Part shown: piece by piece, positions 7,710 through 15,500 of the stretch
Position numbering within the stretch: position 1 is the first letter of the stretch
How the letters are laid out: every line of letters begins with the position of its first letter
IMG/VR virus record: IMGVR_UViG_3300017788_000096
Coordinates: 1-32,747 of that record
Origin: a virus
DNA length: 32,747 nucleotides
Strand: one strand, 5' to 3'
Translations under genes and position numbers: made by a program
The notes under the pieces: generated by a model
Told to the model about the DNA's origin: nothing
The model's input: the letters and a program-made list of their open reading frames with translations, nothing else
Database searches by the model: none

Positions 7710-7838
7710 ATGACTACGTTTCCAAACTGGCAACACCACAGCAATAAAGAGCAGAAGCGTAGTCTGAAACCACAGGCATTACGCCAAGCTAAAAAGCGTA
7801 AGCAAGCACTCAAAGCAAAACTATTAGTGCGAATATGA
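7710..7838 (+). CDS. Very small strongly basic protein
   Basis: A 42-codon frame from ATG 7710 to TGA 7836-7838. From residue ~12 it is dominated by Lys, Arg and Gln (many Lys-Arg and Gln-Ala pairs), which suggests an RNA- or DNA-binding peptide. It ends eight bases before the first tRNA, so the mRNA and the tRNA are probably co-transcribed. The Shine-Dalgarno is weak. It may also be a non-coding leader; the steady basic composition favours a real gene. Confidence 0.5.
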   Translation: MTTFPNWQHHSNKEQKRSLKPQALRQAKKRKQALKAKLLVRI

Positions 7839-7845
7839 ACCCCAT

Positions 7846-7917
7846 GGGGGTGTAGCTTAATGGTTAGAGCGACCTGCTTATAACGGGTTAGTCTGGGTTC
7901 AACTCCCAGCATCCCTA
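7846..7917 (+). tRNA. tRNA-Ile(UAU)
   Basis: A full cloverleaf can be folded. The acceptor arm is 7846-7852 with 7910-7916, including two G-U pairs, plus discriminator A7917. The anticodon stem ACCUG/CGGGU encloses loop CUUAUAA, so the anticodon is UAU, reading AUA (Ile). The T stem CUGGG/CCCAG closes UUCAACU. CCA is not encoded. Most bacteria read AUA with a lysidine-modified CAU tRNA, so a UAU anticodon is uncommon. Confidence 0.85.
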
Positions 7918-7920
7918 TTT

Positions 7921-7992
7921 GGGAAATTAGCTTAGCGGTAGAGCACACGACTGATAATCGTGAGGTCGGTGGTTCAAATCCACCATTTCCCA
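7921..7992 (+). tRNA. tRNA-Ile(GAU)
   Basis: A cloverleaf with acceptor GGGAAAU/AUUUCCC (7921-7927 with 7985-7991), discriminator A7992, anticodon stem CACGA/UCGUG around CUGAUAA (anticodon GAU, reads AUC/AUU) and T stem GGUGG/CCACC around UUCAAAU. It starts three bases after the previous tRNA. CCA is not encoded. Confidence 0.93.
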
Positions 7993-7994
7993 TC

Positions 7995-8067
7995 GCTCCT
8001 TTAGCTATCTGGTGAAAGCAATCGACTCATAATCGATGTGAGGTGGGTTCGATCCCCTCAAGGAGCA
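7995..8067 (+). tRNA. tRNA with CAU anticodon (elongator Met, or Ile2)
   Basis: The acceptor GCUCCUU/AAGGAGC pairs perfectly (7995-8001 with 8060-8066), and discriminator A8067 follows. The anticodon stem AUCGA/UCGAU encloses CUCAUAA, anticodon CAU. The anticodon arm resembles elongator tRNA-Met, and the T stem has one U-U mismatch. If C34 were converted to lysidine it would read AUA instead, but a UAU tRNA two genes upstream already covers AUA, which favours Met. Confidence 0.85.
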
Positions 8068-8071
8068 CCTT

Positions 8072-8144
8072 GCCCGTGTAGTCCAACGGCAGAGACAGGG
8101 GACTTAAAATCCCTCCAGTGTCGGTTCGAATCCGACCACGGGTA
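8072..8144 (+). tRNA. tRNA-Leu(UAA) with short variable loop
   Basis: The acceptor GCCCGUG/CACGGGU (8072-8078 with 8137-8143) is followed by discriminator A8144. The anticodon stem GGGGA/UCCCU encloses CUUAAAA, anticodon UAA (reads UUA). The T stem GUCGG/CCGAC closes UUCGAAU. The variable loop is only five bases (CCAGU), whereas Leu tRNAs normally carry a long extra arm. The D arm is also weak (three pairs). Confidence 0.82.
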
Positions 8145-8150
8145 TCCCTG

Positions 8151-8158
8151 TGTAAATA
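8151..8158 (+). promoter_or_regulatory. Late-promoter-like TGTAAATA
   Basis: TGTAAATA sits in the 38-base gap between tRNA-Leu and the gene at 8183, with 24 bases between it and the ATG. Its TAAATA core and distance match the other proposed late sites in the window. Confidence 0.35.
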
Positions 8159-8182
8159 GTAACAGGAAATCACCTAATATAA

Positions 8183-8395
8183 ATGACAACGCTCAAGTAC
8201 ACCATTACTCGTAAGTATGTCTTTGTTGACAACGAACCAGTTATGATGTATTATATTGAGAGTGTGCCATTTGCGTTTGATGTGCTTGAAGAATTTGAGA
8301 AACACGACAAGTGGATCTTATCTGAAGCAGCACTCAACCAAGAATATACTATGGAGGATATCTTTAGATACTCTGATTATTTGATTGCCGAATAA
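8183..8395 (+). CDS. Small cyanophage protein, function unknown
   Basis: A 70-residue protein with a beta-rich first half (Tyr/Val/Thr) and a helical acidic second half. There are no cysteines and no membrane segment. No strong Shine-Dalgarno is seen before the ATG. A strong sigma70-type promoter lies inside the gene at 8226-8254. After the TAA (8393-8395) the same frame stays open for 22 more protein-like codons to the TGA at 8462-8464. No domain is recognised. Confidence 0.65.
   Translation: MTTLKYTITRKYVFVDNEPVMMYYIESVPFAFDVLEEFEKHDKWILSEAALNQEYTMEDIFRYSDYLIAE
8226..8254 (+). promoter_or_regulatory. Internal sigma70-type promoter (TTGACA-17-TATTAT)
   Basis: An exact -35 TTGACA (8226-8231), a 17-base spacer and TATTAT (8249-8254, five of six matches to -10) lie inside the 70-residue gene. 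Transcription would start near 8261 and run into cpeT and the tRNAs for Thr, Ala and Asn. It is among the best sigma70 matches in the window and could give cpeT early expression. Confidence 0.55.
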
Positions 8396-8447
8396 TGCCA
8401 CCCAGTTTTATTTGAATTAGATCTCGTTAACCCTGAAGTATTGCCAG

Positions 8448-8972
8448 ATGAACCAGTTTCTTGAATATCTTGAAGGTAACTTTGCTAACAAGGTACAAGC
8501 ACAATCTCATCCTACTCGTTATGCTCATATTCGAATATCTCATCGGAAACTTTCCGATTTTCGTTTCTATGGCGAACAAGCTTATAATTATCTCTTAGAT
8601 AATCCATATCGTCAGTTTGTGATAGATGTGGTGCCAGAGAAGGGACAATTTCGCTTGAAAAATTATGAGATTGAAGATGCTAAACGTTTCATTAGGTGTC
8701 AAAATCTAGAACTCATCACAGATGATATCTTGATTTATCGTGAGGGGTGTGACGTAATTATGAAACAAACTGGACCAGAGACATTTCAAGGTGGCACATC
8801 AACTTGTGAGTGTTGGGTCGATTGGCAAGGTATCAAAACCTATGTTCAAAACGAAGTAACACTCACTAAAACTGAATATCATGTCGTTGATCGTGGACTT
8901 CATGCAGAAACAAATGAAAAAATTTGGGGTTCTGATTGGGGTGCGTTCAAATTTGTAAAAATGCCTGATTAG
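8448..8972 (+). CDS. cpeT: CpeT-type phycobiliprotein lyase (auxiliary metabolic gene)
   Basis: A 174-residue protein that follows the CpeT/CpcT pattern throughout. It opens with Phe-Leu-Glu-Tyr-Leu-Glu-Gly-Asn-Phe and Asn-Lys-x-Gln-Ala. It continues with Glu-Gln-Ala-Tyr (43-46), Asn-Pro-Tyr-Arg-Gln (52-56), Gly-Cys-Asp-Val (100-103) and Glu-Thr-Phe-Gln-Gly-Gly (111-116). It ends with Asp-Arg-Gly-Leu (148-151) and Trp-Gly-Ser-x-x-Gly-x-Phe-x-Phe (160-169). T-type lyases attach or carry bilins for phycobiliproteins (the Cys-153/155 beta-subunit site in the family). Phage versions are known from marine T4-like cyanophages and may bind bilin without full lyase activity. In infection the product would alter phycobilisome pigmentation and light harvesting. 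The gene sits among tRNAs, and its TAG stop (8970-8972) lies inside tRNA-Thr. No Shine-Dalgarno is visible. The length matches the phage family; host CpeT is slightly longer. Confidence 0.9.
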   Translation: MNQFLEYLEGNFANKVQAQSHPTRYAHIRISHRKLSDFRFYGEQAYNYLLDNPYRQFVIDVVPEKGQFRLKNYEIEDAKRFIRCQNLELITDDILIYREGCDVIMKQTGPETFQGGTSTCECWVDWQGIKTYVQNEVTLTKTEYHVVDRGLHAETNEKIWGSDWGAFKFVKMPD

Positions 8973-9034
8973 CTCAGTGGTAGAGCACTCGCCTTGTAAG
9001 CGAGCGGTCGTCAGTTCAAGTCTGACATTAGGCT
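8963..9034 (+). tRNA. tRNA-Thr(UGU)
   Basis: The acceptor GCCUGAU/AUUAGGC (8963-8969 with 9027-9033, one G-U pair) has discriminator U9034. The anticodon stem CUCGC/GCGAG encloses CUUGUAA, anticodon UGU (reads ACA). The T stem GUCAG/CUGAC closes UUCAAGU. The first ten bases overlap the end of cpeT; U8-A9-G10 is the cpeT stop codon. Confidence 0.93.
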
Positions 9035-9035
9035 T

Positions 9036-9057
9036 TGGATGGACTTCGGTTCTTCCA
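9036..9057 (+). other. UUCG-tetraloop hairpin between tRNAs
   Basis: A nine-base stem (9036-9044 with 9049-9057, one U-U mismatch and one G-U pair) closes a UUCG loop two bases after tRNA-Thr. It could stabilise or guide processing of the tRNA precursor. There is no U-run after it, so it is not a typical terminator. Confidence 0.6.
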
Positions 9058-9060
9058 TAC

Positions 9061-9085
9061 GGGTCGGGACCATCATATCCGACCC
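9061..9085 (+). other. GC-rich hairpin before tRNA-Ala
   Basis: A perfect seven-base stem GGGUCGG/CCGACCC (9061-9067 with 9079-9085) with an 11-base loop ends four bases before tRNA-Ala. Together with the UUCG hairpin it fills the whole 55-base spacer, which is markedly more G+C-rich than other gaps. Confidence 0.6.
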
Positions 9086-9089
9086 ACCT

Positions 9090-9162
9090 GGGGAATTAGC
9101 TCATTTGGTAGAGCACTGCTTTTGCACGGCAGGGGTGAGGGGTTCGAGTCCCCTATTCTCCA
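9090..9162 (+). tRNA. tRNA-Ala(UGC)
   Basis: The acceptor GGGGAAU/AUUCUCC (9090-9096 with 9155-9161) has discriminator A9162. The anticodon stem CUGCU/GGCAG encloses UUUGCAC, anticodon UGC (reads GCA). The T stem AGGGG/CCCCU closes UUCGAGU. Confidence 0.93.
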
Positions 9163-9180
9163 TGAGTTCTCTACTCTATT

Positions 9181-9345
9181 ATGTCTCTAATTTCTCAAAC
9201 AGATCGTGCTATGACAATTCAAGCAATTGAATTTTACATTTCTTCTTTGAAAACATATCACACTCCAAATCCAGAAAAGATTAGTCAATATAATACTCTT
9301 CTAAACTGGATCAAATTAGAATATCAAAAAAATAATGCTCAGTAG
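9181..9345 (+). CDS. Small protein ending in tRNA-Asn, function unknown
   Basis: A 54-codon open frame from ATG 9181 to TAG 9343-9345. The product is a mixed helical protein with Gln, Ile, Tyr and Lys and one Trp; it has no Cys and no recognised motif. An in-frame ATG at 9211 is an alternative start. The stop codon is U8-A9-G10 of tRNA-Asn, exactly as cpeT ends in tRNA-Thr, which strengthens the case that it is real. Confidence 0.55.
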   Translation: MSLISQTDRAMTIQAIEFYISSLKTYHTPNPEKISQYNTLLNWIKLEYQKNNAQ

Positions 9346-9407
9346 CTCAGCGGTAGAGCGGACGACTGTTAATCGTTTGGTCGCAGGTTCGATCCCTGCC
9401 TGGGCAG
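9336..9407 (+). tRNA. tRNA-Asn(GUU)
   Basis: The acceptor UGCUCAG/CUGGGCA (9336-9342 with 9400-9406) has discriminator G9407. The anticodon stem GACGA/UCGUU encloses CUGUUAA, anticodon GUU (reads AAC/AAU). The T stem GCAGG/CCUGC closes UUCGAUC. The first ten bases overlap the small gene upstream. Confidence 0.93.
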
Positions 9408-9515
9408 TTTCTATTCGTGGTGACTGTACTTGGTCGGAACAATTTGGGTATATTTGGTTGTGTGTTAGGGAAATTATTAAAATGCAGCTCGAAGGAGACA
9501 ACTACCACCCTGGCG

Positions 9516-9523
9516 TATAAATA
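9516..9523 (+). promoter_or_regulatory. Consensus T4-type late promoter TATAAATA
   Basis: This is an exact match to the T4 late promoter element, 39 bases before the ATG of the giant virion gene at 9563. Initiation would be expected roughly a dozen bases downstream. It is the best late-promoter match in the window and probably drives the 20-kb adhesion operon. The gap 9408-9515 between tRNA-Asn and this site holds no gene I can support. Confidence 0.75.
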
Positions 9524-9562
9524 ACTTGAAGGAATAAGTAACACCGCAGGGTCTGTATAATC

Positions 9563-12500
9563 ATGCCATTAACACGTCTGGATAATCTTATCAGTTCAAA
9601 AACTGGTAAGTATCTTTATGTTTCTCCTGATGATTTTAACGCAACCGATGCGTTATCGAACAGAGGTAATTCACCAATCACCCCATTCAAGAGTATCCAG
9701 CGTGCTTTCCTAGAAATCGCAAGATATTCTTACCTTCCTGGTAAGGATAATGACCGTTTTGACCAGTTTAGCATCATGTTGATGCCTGGTATTCACTATA
9801 TTGATAACCGCCCAGGTCTTGTAGATACTAATGGTATTAGCGAATTTGGATTTGATCAAGCTTTAAATGCTTGGACAGATAATAGTATCTTAGATATCTC
9901 CAACCCCGACAACGTTCTTTGGAAGTTTAACAATACAGAGGGTGGTGCTATCATCCCTCGTGGTTCTTCACTTGTTGGTTATGATCTTCGTAGAACAACA
10001 ATTAGACCTCTCTATGTTCCAGATCCAGCATCTGTAACTGTTCCTCGTTCTGCTATCTTTAATGTAACTGGTGGTTGCTATTTCTGGCAATTTACTATTA
10101 AAGATGGTCAAACAACGTCCGAATCTCCTCTTTATAATGTTGCCGAAGGAACTGGTGAAGTTTATTACGATCCATATGATTTTACAAGAAAGACTGCTCC
10201 AAACTTCTCCCACCACAAATTAACTGTATTCGAGTACGCAGATACTGAAGAACTATCTTTATTCTACAGAAAGATCAGTAAGGCATTTGCTGCTTATCAA
10301 CCAACAATTGACGATCCAGGTGAATTTGACTTTAGAGTTCAAGAAAATAGAATTGTAGGTCCTCTTTCTGACTCTCGTGTTATTGAATCTCTAAAGTTTG
10401 TTGATGCTACAACTGATCCTAGTGTTCCAGCATCTACTACTGAAGTTACAGTAACAACTAAAGTTGATCATGGTTATTTCGCTGGTCAATTTGTATCTAT
10501 TACAAATACTCAAATTGATGATGTATTAGAAGGATTCTTCCCAATTAAAGAAATTGATCCTAATGATCCTCGTAAATTTGTGTATGAAGTACCAGTTGTT
10601 GTAGGAGCAATCGGAACTAATATTGTATCTGGTCAAACCATCAGCGTTGATACAACACCAGCACTCGGACAGAACGCACAGACCCTTGCAGAAGTCGATA
10701 GTGTAGAATCTGCGTCACCATACGTCTTCAACGTATCTATTCGTTCTACCTGGGGTATTTGCGGTATTTGGGCAAATGGTCTGAAAGCTACTGGTTTCAG
10801 ATCGATGGTTATCGCTCAGTATACTGGGGTTTCTCTACAACTTGATGACAGAGCATTTATCCGTTATGATGAATATTCAAACACTTGGAACCAAGCATCA
10901 CTAGTTGATGCGTTTGCTACGGTTCCTTATCACGCAAAGGGTGATAGTTATTGGAAAGATGAATGGCGCAACTTCCACGTTCGTGCTTCGGAAGATGCAT
11001 TTATCCAGAACGTTTCTATCTTTGCTGTTGGTTTTGCTGATCACTTCCTAATGGAAACTGGTGGTGACATGTCGATCACCAACTCCAACTCTAACTTTGG
11101 TAATACCTCTCTACATGCTATTGGTTTCAAAGGTTTCTCTTTCAACCAAGATAAAGCTGGATATATCACAGATATTATTCCACCAAAGAAAGCAATTGAA
11201 AATACAACAACTACTAAAAGAGTTGCTTACTATACTATTGATATTCAAGGAACAATTCAAAATGCTAATAACTATACTAAGTTATTCCTTGGTAGCGATG
11301 ATATTATTACTCCAACAACTCGCCCAGCTGCGACAATTGATGGATTTAGACTTGGTGCAAAGTCAAATGATAAACTATATGTAAAATTAGGATCATTAAC
11401 TCCTGGCGGTAATGAAATTTTTGAGGTAGAACTCCAACCAACTGGATTTGTTAAGTATATTGCTAAGGGTTCTATTCTAAATCCATCTGGAATTGCAATC
11501 AATAGTATTAGCGCAGATGCTGCTAACTTGATTGAAAGCAACCGCACCATGATCCAAGAAGAGGTTTTTGGATATATTCTTGAAAAATATCCTGCCCTTC
11601 AAAATATTCCTTACGTCAACCCAGGTCTTGATCCTGCTGCTGGACGTTACTTTGATGCTCGTAATCTAATCTTAAACAACCGTCAAGAGATCGTTGATAC
11701 AGCGTTCAACGAAATGGTTGCAACGTATGGTCTTGCAAATATCCAGGGTGTTGCTAACGGTAAGTGCAAGCGTGATATTGGACTTATTGTTGATGCTATT
11801 GCAGAAGACTTGAGAGATGGCGGCAACAAAAATATTATTGATGCTACTAAGACTTACTTTAGTGGTAATGGAACACCTATTGCAAATGGTCTTGTAGGAG
11901 AGGAAGTTTATTCTGTATATGCTTTCAATAGAGCAAGAGATCTCTGCAAGAAGGCAGTTGCTAACTTACTAACTGTCAAAGCAACTATTTACGATCCAGA
12001 AACAAATAGTGTATTCAATAAGCCAGGTAATCCATATGGTTATGTCTTTGGAAATTATGGATCTTCTCTCGGACTGAACAGTTCTGGTGTAACAGTTGAT
12101 GCATCAAATAAAGAAAATCCTGCAGGTCGTAACAGAACTGCTCGTAATAGAATTGTTGCTAACAGAGAGTTTATTCTTGACGCAGCACTTGCTGAAGTAA
12201 GTGTATATCATCCAGATTTCCAAATCCCAGGAGATCCAGCAAATAACAACCAGTCACGTTTTGCTGATGGTTTCCGTCTAATTCGCCGTAACAGCAAAGA
12301 AATCTTAGATAGAGCACTTGCAAAAATTGCTGTAGATTTTCCGAACTTTTATTTCCCAGGTGATCCTCAAACAACGGTTGATTCTAGATTTTATGATAGT
12401 CATCGCCTAATTCAGCAAAATAGACAGCATATTATTGATAGAGCAGCAGCAGAGATTGCAGTTCAACATCCAGATTTCTACTATCCTGGTGATCCAGCAA

Positions 12501-15500
12501 CAACTGCTGTATCTAGATTCAAAGATGCTTATCGACTAATCCAACAAAACAGAACAGCAATTATTGATACTGCTTTTGCTGCAATTGCTCCTGCGTTCCC
12601 AACTTTTGTTATCAACGCAACAAATACAGCTAAGTGTAAGAGAGATATTGGTATCTTCGTCGATTCTGTATCTCTAGACATCGCTCAAGGCGGCGGAAAT
12701 GTATACAGTCGTCAATTTGTTCTTTCATACTTCAATAATGGCACTCCTATTACAAATGGTCTTGTAGGAGAAGAAGCACAGTCAGTTGTCGCTTTCCAAA
12801 AAGCAAGAGATGAGATGAATAAGGCAGTTGCTAACCAACTGGCAATCAAAGATCTTACAATTACTGCAGACCCTGCACCTGGATCTGGAGCTGTATCAAA
12901 TACAAATCCTACCTCCTGTGCTAATGTTCAAGCTGCTATTACTAGCTTGTCACTAATTGTTACTGATATAATTACTGCTGGTAGTATAGCTGCCCTTCCT
13001 GCCGAGTCAGTATCAACTACTGTTCCTGCTGGAGAAGCAAAATGCAAGAGAGATATTGGTATCTTTATTGATGCAATCTCACTTGACCTATTTGTTCGTG
13101 GTAATGAGTATGCATATAAGTTTTCTGCCGAATACTTCACAAATGCAACTACTCCTCTTCCTAATGGTTTAGTTAATGAAATAGGAGAGAGCATCACAGC
13201 ATTCAACAAAGCTCGTGATGTAATGAAACTGGCAATCACTAACCAGTTGTTTACTAAAGATCTTACAATTACTGCAGATCCATCACCTTCTTCTGGTTCC
13301 CCATCAAATGTAAATCCAGACTCTTGTGCTAACGTCAAAGCTGCAATTGATACTCTAACAACACTTGTTACTACAATTCTCACTAATGGCAACTTGAGTT
13401 CCATGCCACAAACTATCAACAAGGGTTCTTCCCCTGCTGGTATGAAGAAGTGTGCTCGTGATATTGGATACTTTATTGATGCAGTTGCTATTGACGTATT
13501 TACTGGTGGTAATAAGCACACGAGAGAATTTGTCAAGCAATACTTTACTAATGCCACAACTCCACTTCCAAATGGTCTGGTTGGAGAGATATTAGAAAGT
13601 AATGTAGCATTCAACGAAGCTGCCGAATACATGCGTAAGGCAGTTGTAAATGCTCTATACCACAAAGATCTTACAATTACTGCAGATCCTTCACCAACAT
13701 CTGGTGCAGTCGGTAACCAAAATGTCAATAACTGCAATAATGTAAGAGCAGCAATTACAACTCTAGCGACACTTGTAACATCTACTCTTACTGCTGGTAA
13801 TCTCAATAATCTACCTGTTGAAAATGCAGGTACACTATTAGCTGGAGAAACTAAGTGCCGTAGAGATATTGGTATCGTTGTTGATGCTATCGCACAAGAT
13901 CTCTGGTTTGGTGGTAATGAGTATACTATTGCTGCTACAAAGGAATACTTTACAAATGCAACTACTCCTCTTCCTAATGGTTTAGTTAACGAGATTGCTA
14001 TGTCAATCACAGCATTCAAGAGAGCTGCTGATTTGATGAACCGTGCTATCAACAACCAGTATTATGATAAGGACTTTACAATTACTCTTGACACTGTTGG
14101 AGATCCAGTAGTTGTTGCTGATATTCATGCTGATGCACACGATCTTGTCATGAATAACAAAGAGTTTATTGCGAAGGAAGCATACTTACGCATGAAACTA
14201 GCATATCCTAATTATGTTCCACAGACTGGAAACACAGAGCAAGATTGTCTTGACGATGTATATGATGTTCTTAGAGAGGTTATGTGGGATGTCAAGTTTG
14301 GTGGCAACTCAAAGACATATGATACTGCAAACATCTACGTCACAAATACTTATCAGGGTCAAACAATTCAAACATTCATCGATTCTGAGCGTGATGAAGC
14401 TGCCAAAGTATTCCTAGAGGCAAAGAAAGTAGCAATTCAAGTTCTTAGAAATGAGACTGTAGCTGTAACTACTGGTAACACCTTTACTCAAAAGAAAGAT
14501 CTTACAATTGTTACTGACTGGGATGCTGATGAGTTACTACCTAAGTGTGGATCTGCTGTAGGTGCAGTTGATACTCTATTTGGCATTCTATTACAAGCAG
14601 TTGGTAATGATAGTGGTGTTGGTAATCTAACTGGCATTACAAGAACTGCTCCAGCACAACCAACAACTTATTCTATTGGTAATTGTAGCGATGTTCTATC
14701 GACAATTGATACTCTTACTGGTATTCTATGTGACGCTCTGTATGCTGGAAATCTAAGCACTTTACCTCCTCTAAGTAACGGAGAGTGGGATTGTGCTAAC
14801 GTTCGTGCATCTATTGAAAACCTATTTGATATTGTTACCGATGCAGTTGGTTCTGGATCTCTTGCTGGATTACCAATAGTCAATTCTGGTGACTTTATTG
14901 CTAATGGTAGACTATCTAAGTGCTACCGTGACGTATCATTTATTGTTGATGCAGTTGTCAACGACTTAAGACTTGGTGGTAACGTCAATAGTATCCAAGC
15001 AGGTGAAGCTTATTATGTCGGTAACAATCTAACTTATATTGATGGTGAGAAGTCGGAAACTATTGATGCTTGGAATTACGTTGGTGATATTGCTATCGCA
15101 GCGATGCGTAACTTTGATTTCCTTGCTGTCAATTGTGTAACTACTGCAGGATCTGCACTGGTTAATGTTGGTGATTCTAGAGGAATTCCAATCGGTATGA
15201 GAGTTGTTGAGTATGCAAACACTCCAACTCCTTTTGTAAATGGATTACTCCAAACAGGAGCAGTTCCAATCTATACTAATATTCCAAAAGATACATTTGT
15301 CAAGAGAATTGTAAGTAGTACAGTAATTGAACTTGGTGTTGCAAATTCAAGATTTACTTTTGGAAGTACTGTAAATGCTTTACAATCAAGCACAACTACA
15401 AAACTATACTTTACCTTTGAGAAAGGTGCTTGGGCAGATACATTACCAAAGAAAGTAAAAGTTGGACCAGCAAATACAAATCCAGATGTAATACAAGATA

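Noticed and set aside
7697-7993. Minus-strand frame of 98 codons across the Ile tRNAs
   Set aside because: It is the antisense of tRNA genes; its Gly-Phe-Glu-Pro-Pro-Thr-Ser-Arg-Leu segment is a well-known artefact of misannotated tRNA complements.
9039-9230. Plus-strand frame of 63 codons across the hairpins and tRNA-Ala
   Set aside because: It is explained by tRNA-Ala and the two hairpins, and it has no Shine-Dalgarno.
9408-9515. Short open frames after tRNA-Asn
   Set aside because: One frame lacks a start after the tRNA and another begins with GTG without a ribosome site; both are too short to support.
9316-9544. Minus-strand frames across tRNA-Asn
   Set aside because: They are antisense of the tRNA T and anticodon arms, the same artefact as above.
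9556-9561. TATAAT just before the giant gene
   Set aside because: A transcript from it would start after the ATG, so it cannot serve this start; the late promoter at 9516 fits better.
12928-14055. 375-codon open frame on the minus strand
   Set aside because: It lies opposite the tandem repeats of the giant gene; the repeated codons keep the antisense frame open. It has no promoter or neighbours on that strand.
12632-14090. Possible CRISPR or DNA-level repeat array
   Set aside because: The repeats are in phase with codons, 405-408 bases long and protein-conserved; no short spaced repeats are present anywhere in the window.
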